Part shown: positions 9,790-19,445 of the stretch, piece after piece
Layout of the letters: the number at the start of each line of letters is the position of its first letter
Position numbering within the stretch: position 1 is the stretch's first letter
Assembly: GCF_020911885.1 (NCBI RefSeq)
Contig: NZ_CP087132.1
Coordinates: forward strand, 2,666,001-2,730,000
Length of the DNA: 64,000 nucleotides
Reading direction: 5' to 3'
DNA from: Flavobacterium acetivorans
GTDB taxonomy: Bacteria; Bacteroidota; Bacteroidia; Flavobacteriales; Flavobacteriaceae
The notes under the pieces: generated by a model
Seen by the model: the letters and a program-made list of their open reading frames with translations, nothing else
What the model was told of the DNA's origin: nothing
The model's database searches: none
Position numbers and translations under genes: made by a program

Positions 9790-10188
9790 TTATTGTAGTT
9801 TTAAAGAAGTATTATCAACTCTATTTTCATTTTTTTGGTTTAAACGTTTGAGAATTTCATTGGCCTTATCATTTTCACCTATAGCTTTCAATGACTTGGC
9901 GTATTGTTGATAATATTTAGGTTCTAAATCAGCTGTCATGGCAAATAGTTCACAATACCATTTTGCTGCTTTGTCTAATTCAAAATTTGTATAATAGGAA
10001 TCTCCAATAGTTTTAAACATGACTATGGATTTATAGCCTTTTGCTACAATTCTTTCGTAGGTCTTTACAACATCTACATAGGCATATTTATCGCTTATTT
10101 TTTCAGTTACATAGAATTTTTCATTTTGAGTATAGCCGTTAAATGAAAACACATTTAATACTATTAAAACAAGTAGGTTTTTTTTCAT
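9790..10188 (-). CDS. Truncated TPR-only paralogue of the OmpA-family protein
   Basis: 132 aa with an intact signal peptide. It matches only the first ~125 residues of the OmpA-family proteins at 7815-9752 and 17489-19426 (KYAYVDVVKTYERIVAKGYKS, KAAKWYCELFAMTADLEPKYY, SLKAIGENDKANEIL). After the TPR region it ends with a short unrelated tail and a stop; the PD40, regulatory-like and OmpA domains are missing. It lies 8 nt downstream of the PorP/SprF gene and 37 nt upstream of the full-length gene, so it looks like the remains of a tandem duplication. The open frame and kept signal leave room for a real small periplasmic protein. Confidence 0.7.
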   Translation of the reverse strand: MKKNLLVLIVLNVFSFNGYTQNEKFYVTEKISDKYAYVDVVKTYERIVAKGYKSIVMFKTIGDSYYTNFELDKAAKWYCELFAMTADLEPKYYQQYAKSLKAIGENDKANEILKRLNQKNENRVDNTSLKLQ

Positions 10189-10197
10189 AATATTTTT

Positions 10198-11106
10198 TTA
10201 GAAGAATCTTGGGGTTGTTATTTTATTATTCTTTTTAAATATATCATAACGCAGGAATATTTCATGAGATCCGGAATTATAATGCTTTAAATCTGTAGTT
10301 TCATGATCATAACCGTATCCAATATATAATGCATCTGATATTTGGAATCCAACTGAAGCACTTAATGCGGCACTCCATCTGTAGGCGACACCAACAACAA
10401 ATTTATCATAGAGCATAAAATTCCCAGATACATCTACTTGGAGAGGAGCCCCTTTAACCATCTTTGTAAGTAGTGCAGGTTTGAATTTTGCATAACTGCT
10501 TAAATCAAATACGTATCCAGCAATAAGATAATAATTAATTTTTTCTTTAAAAATTGCCACCTCATTGTCATCATATCGATTGGTTTCTATGAAATTAGGA
10601 ACAGATAAACCCAGATAGGCTTTATCAGAATGATAATAAATTCCTCCACCAATATTTGGTGAAAATTTATTATTGTAATCGTGGAGGCTAGGATCATCAT
10701 CAACAGGGTTTAATTTATTTACATCTAAATCGAATAGATTAGCCGTTGCCTTGATTCCAAAAGAGAGTTTAAATGTCTCAGAAGTAGGGATGGTGTAAGA
10801 TAAATCTGCCGAAATAGTATTCTCATGAGTGGGGCCAATTTTATCATTTATTAGAGATATTCCCAAACCCAAGTGACTTTCATTTAAAGGTGTATTGACT
10901 GATACCGCATTAGTAACAGGTGCTCCGTCTAGGCCTACCCATTGAGTGCGATGTAAAGCAAATATACTCAAAGCTCCTCTCGATCCTGCATAAGCGGGAT
11001 TGATATTGATTGTGTTATACATGTACTGTGTAAATTGCGCATCTTGTTGTGCATAACTTACAGCTCCAGTAAACAGCAAGGCGAATAATAATACTCTTGT
11101 CTTCAT
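10198..11106 (-). CDS. PorP/SprF family type IX secretion outer-membrane protein, operon 1
   Basis: 302 aa. Signal peptide MKTRVLLFALLFTGAVSYA followed by the family hallmark QQDAQFTQYMYNTININPAYAGSRG. Many amphipathic strands and a C-terminal aromatic end (TPRFF) indicate an outer-membrane beta-barrel. In Flavobacterium johnsoniae the relative SprF is needed to secrete the adhesin SprB, which has a type B sorting domain. By position this protein should serve the adhesin encoded 59 nt upstream. A paralogue lies at 19446-20354. Confidence 0.92.
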   Translation of the reverse strand: MKTRVLLFALLFTGAVSYAQQDAQFTQYMYNTININPAYAGSRGALSIFALHRTQWVGLDGAPVTNAVSVNTPLNESHLGLGISLINDKIGPTHENTISADLSYTIPTSETFKLSFGIKATANLFDLDVNKLNPVDDDPSLHDYNNKFSPNIGGGIYYHSDKAYLGLSVPNFIETNRYDDNEVAIFKEKINYYLIAGYVFDLSSYAKFKPALLTKMVKGAPLQVDVSGNFMLYDKFVVGVAYRWSAALSASVGFQISDALYIGYGYDHETTDLKHYNSGSHEIFLRYDIFKKNNKITTPRFF

Positions 11107-11123
11107 TTATCTTGTTTTTTTAA

Positions 11124-11146
11124 CCTGAGAATGTTTAGTTTTCAGG
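11124..11146 (-). promoter_or_regulatory. Intercistronic hairpin between adhesin 1 and its porP/sprF gene
   Basis: Arms CCTGA (11124-11128) and TCAGG (11142-11146). The same kind of stem occurs at the equivalent place in operon 2 (20370-20394). It is not followed by a clean U-run on the mRNA, so it is more likely an mRNA-stability or ratio-setting element than a full terminator. Confidence 0.35.
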
Positions 11147-11165
11147 AGTTAGATTTGAGTTAGGT

Positions 11166-14100
11166 TTATCGTGTGAGGTATAAATACCCATCTTTTCTAT
11201 TGGTTTGGATATTACCACTGAGATCAACCGAAGTATAATTCAAGATATAGTAATAGGTTCCTGTAGGTAAACCGGATGATTTACTAATGGTTGTTCTACC
11301 TCTTGAATAGCCATCAAAAACATTAGTTTGATTATTATAGTTTGTTGTTTCAAAAACTAATACTCCCCAGCGGTTGTAAATTTCTACTGTATTTTCAGGA
11401 TAACAAGTAGTATCACCTATACCGTCAATTATAAAGGTTTCGTTAATTCCATCTCCATTTGGAGAGAAAGCATTATGAACGACAATACTTTCACATCCTA
11501 ATACGCTGGCTTTTTCAACAGTCACAGTACCTGAAGCTGGTGGGATTGCCACTCCATTTGGATCTTTTGCTGTCGCTTTTGCAATATTGACGACTGAATC
11601 TTGAGCTAAATCATTTTTGGTTATTGTATAAGTTTGGAGAATAGCTTCCAAAGATTCACCAGGTGCCAAGGTTGCGATAGGCTGTGTAGTCAATCCTGTT
11701 AATTCATCTATCACTATAATATCATGAAGTGTTACATTACCGGTATTTTTTACTATTATGGTATAATTGATTACATCGCCAACGAAACTGTAGACATCTG
11801 TATCATTACCATTACTGCTAACGGTTGCCGTTTTAGTAACTTGCAAGCTGGGATTTTGATTGAGCGGAGTAACTGTGTAGCTACTACAATCCGTTTCGGC
11901 TGGACAATTTGGGTTAGCAGGACAGGAAGTACAAGGTGTAGGATCTGTAGAGGTTGCAGAAACAGGTTCTCCTAAAGGCGGTGTTCCTGTAGCTATAGCT
12001 AAATTGTAAACAAAACCAGTGTTAATATCATTTTGCTTAATTGTATAAAAAGCGGTAAATGTATTATTATCAATAGCATTAGGCTCAAGGTCAATTGGTC
12101 CTCCTAAAATTTGTATGTCTGGTAATAGGTCATGTATGGTTATGTTTGTCAATGTAACATTACCGGTATTTCTTACCGTGAAGTTGTAAGTTACTTTATC
12201 GCCAATGCTTGTAATACCGTCTTCATTAGTATCCACATAAGTCCCATCTTTTGTGATAACTAACGAAGGTGTTTGATTTAGAGGAGTAATCGTATAGTTA
12301 CTACAATCAGTTTCTGCAGGACAATCAGGATTAACTGGGCAGGAAACACAAGGAGTAGGATCAGTAGAAGTACTCGTAACAGGTTCCCCTACAGGTGGTG
12401 TTCCACTTACCGTTGCTAAGTTATACACAAATCCAGCATTAATATCCTTTTGAGCAATTGTATAAAAGGCAGTAAATGTGTTATTATCAATTGCATTAGG
12501 TTCAAGATCAATTGGACCACCAGAAATTTCTAATCCGGGCAATATGTCAGCTATAATAATATTTTTTAAGGTTACATTCCCCGTGTTTTTTACCGTGAAA
12601 TTATAAATAACTTTATCCCCAACATTTGTAATTCCATCTTCATTGGTGTCATTATAAAATCCATCTTTGGTGACAACTATTGAAGGGGATTGTATCAGCT
12701 GAGTTATGGTTTCAGTATCGTTATTTATATCAGTTCCTGAGATATCTTTCACATCAATATTTTCAGAATCTTTGCCTATTGCCAAAGCAGAATTTATCAC
12801 CATACCGGCATCAATATCGCTTTGTGTCAGTAGATAAGAAGCGGTAAAAGTCGAAGAATCAGTTGCTCCAATGGAAAGTGTAGCTATAGGCCCTCCAATA
12901 ATGGTCACTAAAGGATCGGTAATGGAGATATTGGTTAGAGTTACCTCACCAATATTAGTGACAGAGAAAGCATAATTGATAGTTTCTCCCGCTTGCGCAT
13001 ATCCGTCTGAGTTGCTATCGTTGAAAGTTCCTGTTTTTACCAAGGCTATCCCTGACTCGACTATCGTATAAGTGTAGTTTATTACACATCCATTATAGTC
13101 TTTAATTTCAACAGTATAGCTGCCCTTAGATAGTGAATTTAAGTCTTTGGTAGTTGCGCCATTAGACCATAAATATGTATATGGGCTTGTACCACCACTG
13201 ACTGTTTGAGTTATTGAGCCGTTAGTACATCCTACACAATTATTATTGTTTACTATAATAGCGGTAGCACTTAAGGCTGCATTTGGTTGCTCAACAGTTA
13301 CATTACAAGTTGTTTGGTATCCTAATTTATCGGTAACAGTAACGCTATGATTTCCTGCATTTAAAGCAATTGCCTGTGCAGTAGTTTCTCCGTTATCCCA
13401 CAAATAAGTGTATTCACCATTACCTCCTATAGCTGTTACTGAGGCTATCCCATTACTGTCTCCATAACATTTAGCAGGAGTATCTTGAATAATGCTACAA
13501 GATAGCACATCAGGTTGACTGATTGTTACATTACAAGTTGTTTGACAACCTTTACTATCGGTAATAGTTACTGCATGTAATCCTACGTTAAGACCTACAG
13601 CTTTAGCAGTAGTTTCCCCATTATCCCATAAGTAGGTATATCCTCCATTTCCACCAATAGGAGTAACAGTGGCTTCGCCATCGCTTAAACCATTAGAAGA
13701 AACAGCTTTGTCTTGCATAATTGAACACGATAGCACATCTTGTGGTTCTGTTATAGTAATTTGTTCGGTATCGGTACAGCCTTTGGAATCTGTTACTGTT
13801 ACTGTATACATTCCTGCAATCAAACCTGAGGCTAGCGCAGTATTTTGAACAGGATTAGTGTTCCAACTATAGGTATAAGCAGTAGTTCCGCCTGTAGCCG
13901 AAGCAGTTGCTGATCCCGTAGCTTCTCCTTTGCAATTTACATTTACGACAGAACCAATAGCAGTTACAAGTACATTTTGAGGTTCAGTGATAGTAATTTG
14001 TTCGGTGTCAGTACATCCTTTGGAATCCGTTACTGTTACTATATAAGTTCCTGCAGTCAAACCAGAGGCTACCGCAGTATTTTGAACAGGATTAGTGTTC

Positions 14101-16658
14101 CAACTATAGGTATAAGCAGCAGTTCCGCCTGTAGCCGAAGCAGTTGCTGATCCCGTGGCGTCTCCTTTGCAGTTTACATTAACGATAGAACCAATTGTAG
14201 CAACAAGTGCATTTTGAGGTTCAGTGATAGTAATTTGTTCTGTGTCAGTACAGCCTTTGGAATCTGTTGCTGTTACTGTATACGTTCCTGCAGTCAAACC
14301 ATAGGCTACAGCAGTATTTTGAACAGGATTAGTGTTCCAACTATAGGTATAAGTTGCAGTTCCGCCAGTAGCCGAAGCAGTTGCTGATCCCGTGGCTTCT
14401 CCTTTACAGTTTACATTAACGATAGAACCAATTGCTGCTATAAGCGCATCTTGCGGTTCAGTTATAGTAATTTGTTCGGTATCGGTACAGCCTTTGGAAT
14501 CTGTAACTGTAACAGTATAGGTGCCCGCAGTCAAACCAGAGGCTACCGCAGTATTTTGAACAGGAGTGGTGTTCCAACTATAGGTATATGCAGCAGTTCC
14601 GCCAGTAGCCGAAGCAGTTGCTGATCCCGTGGCGTTTCCTTTGCAGTTTACATTCATTACAGAACCAATTGCTGCTACAAGCGCATTTTGCGGTTCAGTG
14701 ATAGTAATTTGTTCGGTGTCGGTACAGCCTTTGGAATCTGTTACTGTAACAATATAGGTGCCCGCAGTCAAACCAGAGGCTACTGCAGTATTTTGAACCG
14801 GATTGGTGTTCCAACTATAGGTATAAGTTGCAGTTCCGCCAGTAGCCGAAGCAGTTGCTGATCCCGTGGCGTTTCCTTTGCAGTTTACATTCATTACAGA
14901 ACCAATTGCTGCTACAAGCGCATTTTGCGGTTCAGTGATAGTAATTTGTTCGGTGTCAGTACACCCTTTAGAATCTGTTACTGTAACAGTATAGGTGCCC
15001 GCAGCCAATCCGGAGGCTAGAGCTGTGTTTTGAATCGGATTGGTATTCCAACTATAGGTATAAGCTGCAGTTCCGCCTGTAGCTGAAGCTGTAGCTGATC
15101 CTGTTGCATCACCTTTACAGTTTACATTCGCCACAGAACCAATTGAAGCAACAAGCGCATTTTGCGGTTCTGTTATAGTAATTTGTTCAGTGTCAATACA
15201 ACCTTTGGAATCCGTTACCGTTACGGTATAGGTACCTGCAGTTAATCCAGAAGCTAGGGCTGTATTTTGAATCGGATTGGTATTCCAACTATAGGTATAA
15301 GCTGCAGTTCCGCCTGTAGCTGAAGCTGTAGCTGATCCTGTTGCACCACCTTTACAGTTTACATTCGCCACAGAACCAATTGAAGCAACAAGCACATCTT
15401 GCGGTTCTGTTATAGTAATTTGTTCAGTATCAATACAACCTTTTGAATCCGTTACCGTTACGGTATAGGTCCCTGCAGCTAATCCAGAGGCTACAGCTGT
15501 ATTTTGAATCGGATTGGTATTCCAACTATAGGTATAAGCTGCAGTTCCGCCTGTAGCTGAAGCTGTAGCTGATCCCGTGACGCTTCCTTTGCAGTTTACA
15601 TTCATTACAGAACCAATTGCAGCTATAAGCGCATTTTGCGGTTCAGTGATAGTAATTTGTTCGGTGTCAGTACACCCTTTAGAATCTGTTACTGTAACAG
15701 TATAGGTGCCCGCAGCCAATCCGGAGGCTAGAGCTGTGTTTTGAATCGGATTGGTATTCCAGCTATAGGTATAAGCTGCAGTTCCGCCTGTAGCTGAAGC
15801 TGTAGCTGATCCTGTTGCACCACCTTTACAGTTTACATTTGTTACAGAACCAATTGCAGCAACAAGAGGGGTTTCAGGTTGTACAATAGTTCTACTTTTT
15901 GTAATGTTACAATGATTAGCATCTTGAATGTTTACTGTATAGGTACCAGCCACTAAAACGCTAAGATCTTGATTGTGTTCTTGTCCAGCCGGGATAATTC
16001 CCCCATCAGAAGCAGTCCATGTATAAGAATATGGAGCTGTTCCTCCAGTTGGGGTTAAGTCAATACTTCCATTATTTGATCCATAACATTGTAAATTGGT
16101 CACAGCAAATTCTCCATTTACACCATTTTCAATTTTTATAGAAGGTAATGTTCCACATTTGGGAGCAATTGTGGCAGAATTTAAAGAAGCACAAGTACTA
16201 CCAGGAGATGCATCGGTCCATGCCAAAAATAGATTAGTAATCTTTAATATATCACCACAAGTATATTTAATTGGAATAGTAGCTAAACTTGTTATAGTAT
16301 TACCTGGTAGTGGACCACCACAACCACTTATTGGTCCGGACTCGGAAGGTTTTAATAATCCCGTATTTCCGTCATAGATTTCTAATTGTCCCCAAAAAGC
16401 AAAAGATGTCCTAGTTGAACCAGTGGTGTTATTAATGGAAACTTTTAGTGTTCTGGTTATCTCTTGAGGTATTTGGTCACAGGCATCGCAACCGACTCCC
16501 TCAACGAGAGTTGCACCAACTAATTCCAAATCACCAGATGTACAGGAATTTGGATTAGGAAATGTTGTTGTTGTTTGGGCAACAGCCATTGTTAAACTAA
16601 AAAAGCTTACTAAATGAAATATAAATGATTTTGTCGAATGGGTAAAGATTGATTTCAT
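11166..16658 (-). CDS. Giant repeat adhesin 1 with type B (gliding) C-terminal sorting domain
   Basis: 1830 aa. Signal peptide ending around residue 27 (MAVAQ); unique N-terminal domain to about 190; one diverged SprB-type repeat; nine 79-aa SprB-like repeats at about 264-974 (each with NVNCKG, ATGSATASATGG, YTYSWNTNP, GTYTVTVTDSKGC); three more diverged repeats to about 1200; four DUF11-like domains to about 1720, two of which end in Cys-rich linkers; and a gliding-motility-associated C-terminal domain from about 1725 (HNAFSPNGDGINETF, VEIYNRWGVLVFE, GTYYYILNY, KDGYLYLTR). Such proteins are exported by the type IX system and stay at the cell surface. First gene of operon 1. Not SprB itself: much shorter and without sprC/sprD neighbours. 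Confidence 0.88.
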   Translation of the reverse strand: MKSIFTHSTKSFIFHLVSFFSLTMAVAQTTTTFPNPNSCTSGDLELVGATLVEGVGCDACDQIPQEITRTLKVSINNTTGSTRTSFAFWGQLEIYDGNTGLLKPSESGPISGCGGPLPGNTITSLATIPIKYTCGDILKITNLFLAWTDASPGSTCASLNSATIAPKCGTLPSIKIENGVNGEFAVTNLQCYGSNNGSIDLTPTGGTAPYSYTWTASDGGIIPAGQEHNQDLSVLVAGTYTVNIQDANHCNITKSRTIVQPETPLVAAIGSVTNVNCKGGATGSATASATGGTAAYTYSWNTNPIQNTALASGLAAGTYTVTVTDSKGCTDTEQITITEPQNALIAAIGSVMNVNCKGSVTGSATASATGGTAAYTYSWNTNPIQNTAVASGLAAGTYTVTVTDSKGCIDTEQITITEPQDVLVASIGSVANVNCKGGATGSATASATGGTAAYTYSWNTNPIQNTALASGLTAGTYTVTVTDSKGCIDTEQITITEPQNALVASIGSVANVNCKGDATGSATASATGGTAAYTYSWNTNPIQNTALASGLAAGTYTVTVTDSKGCTDTEQITITEPQNALVAAIGSVMNVNCKGNATGSATASATGGTATYTYSWNTNPVQNTAVASGLTAGTYIVTVTDSKGCTDTEQITITEPQNALVAAIGSVMNVNCKGNATGSATASATGGTAAYTYSWNTTPVQNTAVASGLTAGTYTVTVTDSKGCTDTEQITITEPQDALIAAIGSIVNVNCKGEATGSATASATGGTATYTYSWNTNPVQNTAVAYGLTAGTYTVTATDSKGCTDTEQITITEPQNALVATIGSIVNVNCKGDATGSATASATGGTAAYTYSWNTNPVQNTAVASGLTAGTYIVTVTDSKGCTDTEQITITEPQNVLVTAIGSVVNVNCKGEATGSATASATGGTTAYTYSWNTNPVQNTALASGLIAGMYTVTVTDSKGCTDTEQITITEPQDVLSCSIMQDKAVSSNGLSDGEATVTPIGGNGGYTYLWDNGETTAKAVGLNVGLHAVTITDSKGCQTTCNVTISQPDVLSCSIIQDTPAKCYGDSNGIASVTAIGGNGEYTYLWDNGETTAQAIALNAGNHSVTVTDKLGYQTTCNVTVEQPNAALSATAIIVNNNNCVGCTNGSITQTVSGGTSPYTYLWSNGATTKDLNSLSKGSYTVEIKDYNGCVINYTYTIVESGIALVKTGTFNDSNSDGYAQAGETINYAFSVTNIGEVTLTNISITDPLVTIIGGPIATLSIGATDSSTFTASYLLTQSDIDAGMVINSALAIGKDSENIDVKDISGTDINNDTETITQLIQSPSIVVTKDGFYNDTNEDGITNVGDKVIYNFTVKNTGNVTLKNIIIADILPGLEISGGPIDLEPNAIDNNTFTAFYTIAQKDINAGFVYNLATVSGTPPVGEPVTSTSTDPTPCVSCPVNPDCPAETDCSNYTITPLNQTPSLVITKDGTYVDTNEDGITSIGDKVTYNFTVRNTGNVTLTNITIHDLLPDIQILGGPIDLEPNAIDNNTFTAFYTIKQNDINTGFVYNLAIATGTPPLGEPVSATSTDPTPCTSCPANPNCPAETDCSSYTVTPLNQNPSLQVTKTATVSSNGNDTDVYSFVGDVINYTIIVKNTGNVTLHDIIVIDELTGLTTQPIATLAPGESLEAILQTYTITKNDLAQDSVVNIAKATAKDPNGVAIPPASGTVTVEKASVLGCESIVVHNAFSPNGDGINETFIIDGIGDTTCYPENTVEIYNRWGVLVFETTNYNNQTNVFDGYSRGRTTISKSSGLPTGTYYYILNYTSVDLSGNIQTNRKDGYLYLTR
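13738..15870 (-). repeat. Nine tandem 237-bp repeats inside adhesin 1
   Basis: Nine copies of a 79-aa unit, countable by the NVNCKG motif; adjacent copies are spaced exactly 237 bp where measured (13927, 14164, 14401). Copies differ by scattered synonymous and conservative changes, more than in the array of adhesin 2. Boundaries are approximate to the phase chosen. Confidence 0.9.
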
Positions 16659-17417
16659 ATTGATTTAATTAAATCGTTAGAAAATGATACAATTGTAAAT
16701 AGTAAGATCTACTTCTCGGAATTGTTTTGTACATTAAAGGCTGAAACGTCATGACAGCAATTCAATCTCAATCGATGTCAGTTTTTTTATCTACTTAAAT
16801 ATAAATGGATTAGCAAATTTCATTTTTGATTAAGTAATATTGAAGTTTAAATTTAAAGAGACAAAATACTAATGCTAAAAATTTCCATTAGAGGTTAAAC
16901 TAGATTTTGTACTTTTTAAAAATGTTTGTTTTTTTGATTGATTTTTTCGTCTTGTAATCAATCTATTTAAGTTTTGTTGTATTAAAAAAAATAATGAACT
17001 GATAATACGTTTTTGAAATACTAATTTTTGAATAAATAATAAATTATTTTATTCAAAACTTCAAGAGCATGTGTTTAGAGATACACTATATTTAAGACAA
17101 GGAATTTTTATTTGGGGTTAAAAATTCAAATGCTTATACTTTATGACTATTTAAAAAACAATGTCATTAATTAGTCATGATTAAATTTATGACTAATTAA
17201 TGACATTGTTTTTTTTTTTCCGTAAAAAACCAAAATAGTCGTTTAAAGGTGTTTTTTTGATGAAAATTATTCAATTAATAAGTTTAATTAGTGCCATTAT
17301 TTAGTAAAGAGTTAACAGGATAAGTATTTGTTTTTTAACGGGTTATTTTTTTTTAATGACTTGATTTAGTGAAAAAATTTTACCAATGAGTTTAGAATAC
17401 TTAGTTTTGCAGTAATT
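16659..17417. other. AT-rich intergenic region upstream of adhesin operon 1
   Basis: About 760 bp without a supportable gene between the terminator of operon 2 and the start of adhesin 1. It must hold the promoter of operon 1 on the minus strand, but I see no exact TAnnTTTG box with a partner. The only strong structure is the 26-bp hairpin at 17153-17214. Confidence 0.6.
17153..17214. terminator. Perfect 26-bp inverted repeat with T-run, no adjacent gene to terminate
   Basis: Arms 17153-17178 and 17189-17214 are perfectly complementary (ACAATGTCATTAATTAGTCA core) around a 10-nt loop. The plus-strand side ends in a run of twelve T before C; the minus-strand side ends in six T. It has the form of a very strong bidirectional terminator but stands about 500 bp upstream of adhesin 1 and 240 bp past the operon 2 terminator. 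Confidence 0.7.
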
Positions 17418-17459
17418 AAAAAGATCCCTTAAAGCTTTCGCCTTAAGGGATCTTTTTTT
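17418..17459. terminator. Terminator of adhesin operon 2
   Basis: A perfect 15-bp stem (17418-17432 and 17443-17457; core AAGATCCCTTAA / TTAAGGGATCTT), 10-nt loop, A/T runs on both sides. It lies 30 nt beyond the stop of the OmpA-family gene. Confidence 0.9.
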
Positions 17460-17488
17460 AAGAGAGAATGTTGAGTTAACGAGTACTT

Positions 17489-19426
17489 TTATAATGCTGT
17501 AATTATAAATTCACTGCGTCTGTTCATTTGATGTTCTTCCTCAGTACATTTTACACCATCTGAGCATTTATTTACCAATTGTGTTTCTCCATAGCCTTTA
17601 GCAGTAAGACGGTTGGAATTAATTCCTTTTTTAACAAGCCATTCTAAAGTGGCTTTGGCTCTTTTGTTGGATAAAATCTCATTATACTTAAAGGTTTGTC
17701 TACTATCTGTGTGGGATCGAATGTCTATTTTCATAGTTGGATTCTGATTCATAACATCTAGTATTTTTTCTAGATCTAAAGTCGCTATTGGTGTAATGAA
17801 ATGTTTGTCTAAATCAAAATAAATCATTTTTATTCCAAAACATTTTCCTAAATCATCTCCAATAGCTACTTGACATGCTTCTTTTTCTAAAGCTATGGAT
17901 AAGTTCGTTTTTCCGGTTTGGCTTATTATATCAATTTTCTCTTCTTTAGTGGTATACTCTGTTTTTTCAGCTCTCACATAATACGTCTTTCCACATTCTA
18001 CGTTGAAAGAATAGTTTCCGTTTTGATCAGAAATAGTAGAGTTCATAAGACGGAATGTTGCATCAAAGAGACTTACTTTTGTATTTGGTAAAATGTAGGA
18101 AGTTTTGAGATCAGTTATAACTCCAAATAATTCTTGTTCACAAGAAAGTTTTTTAGTTTCTAGAAATTTGTAAATATCATCATAGCCTTGTCCACCGTCT
18201 CTATTAGAGGTAAAAAAACCTTTTCTTGTTTTAGTATCAATCAAATAGGCAAAATCATCTTTTGGAGAATTTACATCACTACCTACATTTTGTACTTTAC
18301 CAAAAGTATCATCAGCTTTTACTTTAGACACAAAAATATCTAATCCCCCAAGGCCAGGGTGTCCGTCTGAAGCAAAATAGATTTCATTTTCATCTGTTAG
18401 AAATGGAAAGGTTTCTCTTCCTTCGGTGTTAATGTTATTCCCTAGGTTTTGAGGTGTCCCGAAACTACCATCATTATTTATTCTAACTTTGAATAAATCT
18501 GACTGTCCCAATGTTCCAGGCATATCAGAAGCAAAATACAATGTTTTTTCATCTGTACTTAAAGCAGGATGAGCCGTACTGTAATTATCACTATTGAAAG
18601 GCAGTTCGATTATATTTACCCACTGGTCGTTTTCTAGATTAGCTTTATAAATTTTTATTAAAGTAATGTTATTTCCATTTTTCCCTTTTTTGCCGTCCAG
18701 ATAATTGTTTCGTGTAAAGTACATTGTTTTTCCATCTTTTGTGAAAACGGGAGTCGATTCGTTGAATTTTGAATTCACATTCTTTGAAAATGGTGTAATC
18801 ACACCAGGATTCATGGCGTCGTCTAAATCAGACGTGTATAAATTTGTAAAATTTTGATCGGTCCATTTGTGTTTTCGCTGATTGATACTTCCGGTATCTC
18901 TTGCCGATGCAAAAACAATTTTATTGTTTAAAAAGGAACTACCATAATCGGAGTATTGGGAATTTATACCGGCATTTTCTACCTTATATCGGCCTGAATT
19001 TGCTTTAATGACCTCTAAATAATTGGTGTTTTTTTTGAAAATTTTTCCTCTGGTATCGTTTCCTGATTTTTGATTGAATAAGGCTAACATCTCATCGGCT
19101 TTACTATTTTCTCCTATAGATTTTAAAGACTGTGAATATCTGTAATAATATTCAGGTTCTACATCTTGTGTCATAGAGAATAATTCGCCATACCATTTTG
19201 CTGCCTTATCAAGTTCAGCATTAAAATAATACGAATTTCCTAACTTTTGAAATAAATCTGCCGATTTGTAACCCTTTTCAGCAACTCTTTCATAAGTTTT
19301 TATGGCTTCTATATAAGCATAGTTGTCGTACTTTTTATCGGCTGATGCTACTTTCGTTTTTTGTGCATGACTACTAAATGAAAGAACACTTAGTATGGCT
19401 AGGTAAAAGAATATATAATTTTTCAT
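17489..19426 (-). CDS. TPR / PD40 propeller / OmpA-family protein, adhesin operon 2
   Basis: 645 aa, the same length and domain order as the protein at 7815-9752: signal peptide (to SSHA), TPR-like helices, PD40 propeller (SDGHPGLGGLDIFVSK, SPKDDFAYLIDTKTRKGFF), regulatory-like beta domain and OmpA domain (YFDLDKHFI, SHTDSR, GYGE, NRRSEFIITAL). The OmpA start reads DLDKHFI where the paralogue has DFDKSDI, a mild divergence at the peptidoglycan-binding face. Third and last gene of operon 2, 19 nt after porP/sprF and followed by a strong terminator. Confidence 0.88.
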   Translation of the reverse strand: MKNYIFFYLAILSVLSFSSHAQKTKVASADKKYDNYAYIEAIKTYERVAEKGYKSADLFQKLGNSYYFNAELDKAAKWYGELFSMTQDVEPEYYYRYSQSLKSIGENSKADEMLALFNQKSGNDTRGKIFKKNTNYLEVIKANSGRYKVENAGINSQYSDYGSSFLNNKIVFASARDTGSINQRKHKWTDQNFTNLYTSDLDDAMNPGVITPFSKNVNSKFNESTPVFTKDGKTMYFTRNNYLDGKKGKNGNNITLIKIYKANLENDQWVNIIELPFNSDNYSTAHPALSTDEKTLYFASDMPGTLGQSDLFKVRINNDGSFGTPQNLGNNINTEGRETFPFLTDENEIYFASDGHPGLGGLDIFVSKVKADDTFGKVQNVGSDVNSPKDDFAYLIDTKTRKGFFTSNRDGGQGYDDIYKFLETKKLSCEQELFGVITDLKTSYILPNTKVSLFDATFRLMNSTISDQNGNYSFNVECGKTYYVRAEKTEYTTKEEKIDIISQTGKTNLSIALEKEACQVAIGDDLGKCFGIKMIYFDLDKHFITPIATLDLEKILDVMNQNPTMKIDIRSHTDSRQTFKYNEILSNKRAKATLEWLVKKGINSNRLTAKGYGETQLVNKCSDGVKCTEEEHQMNRRSEFIITAL

Positions 19427-19445
19427 ATGAAGCTACTATTTATTT

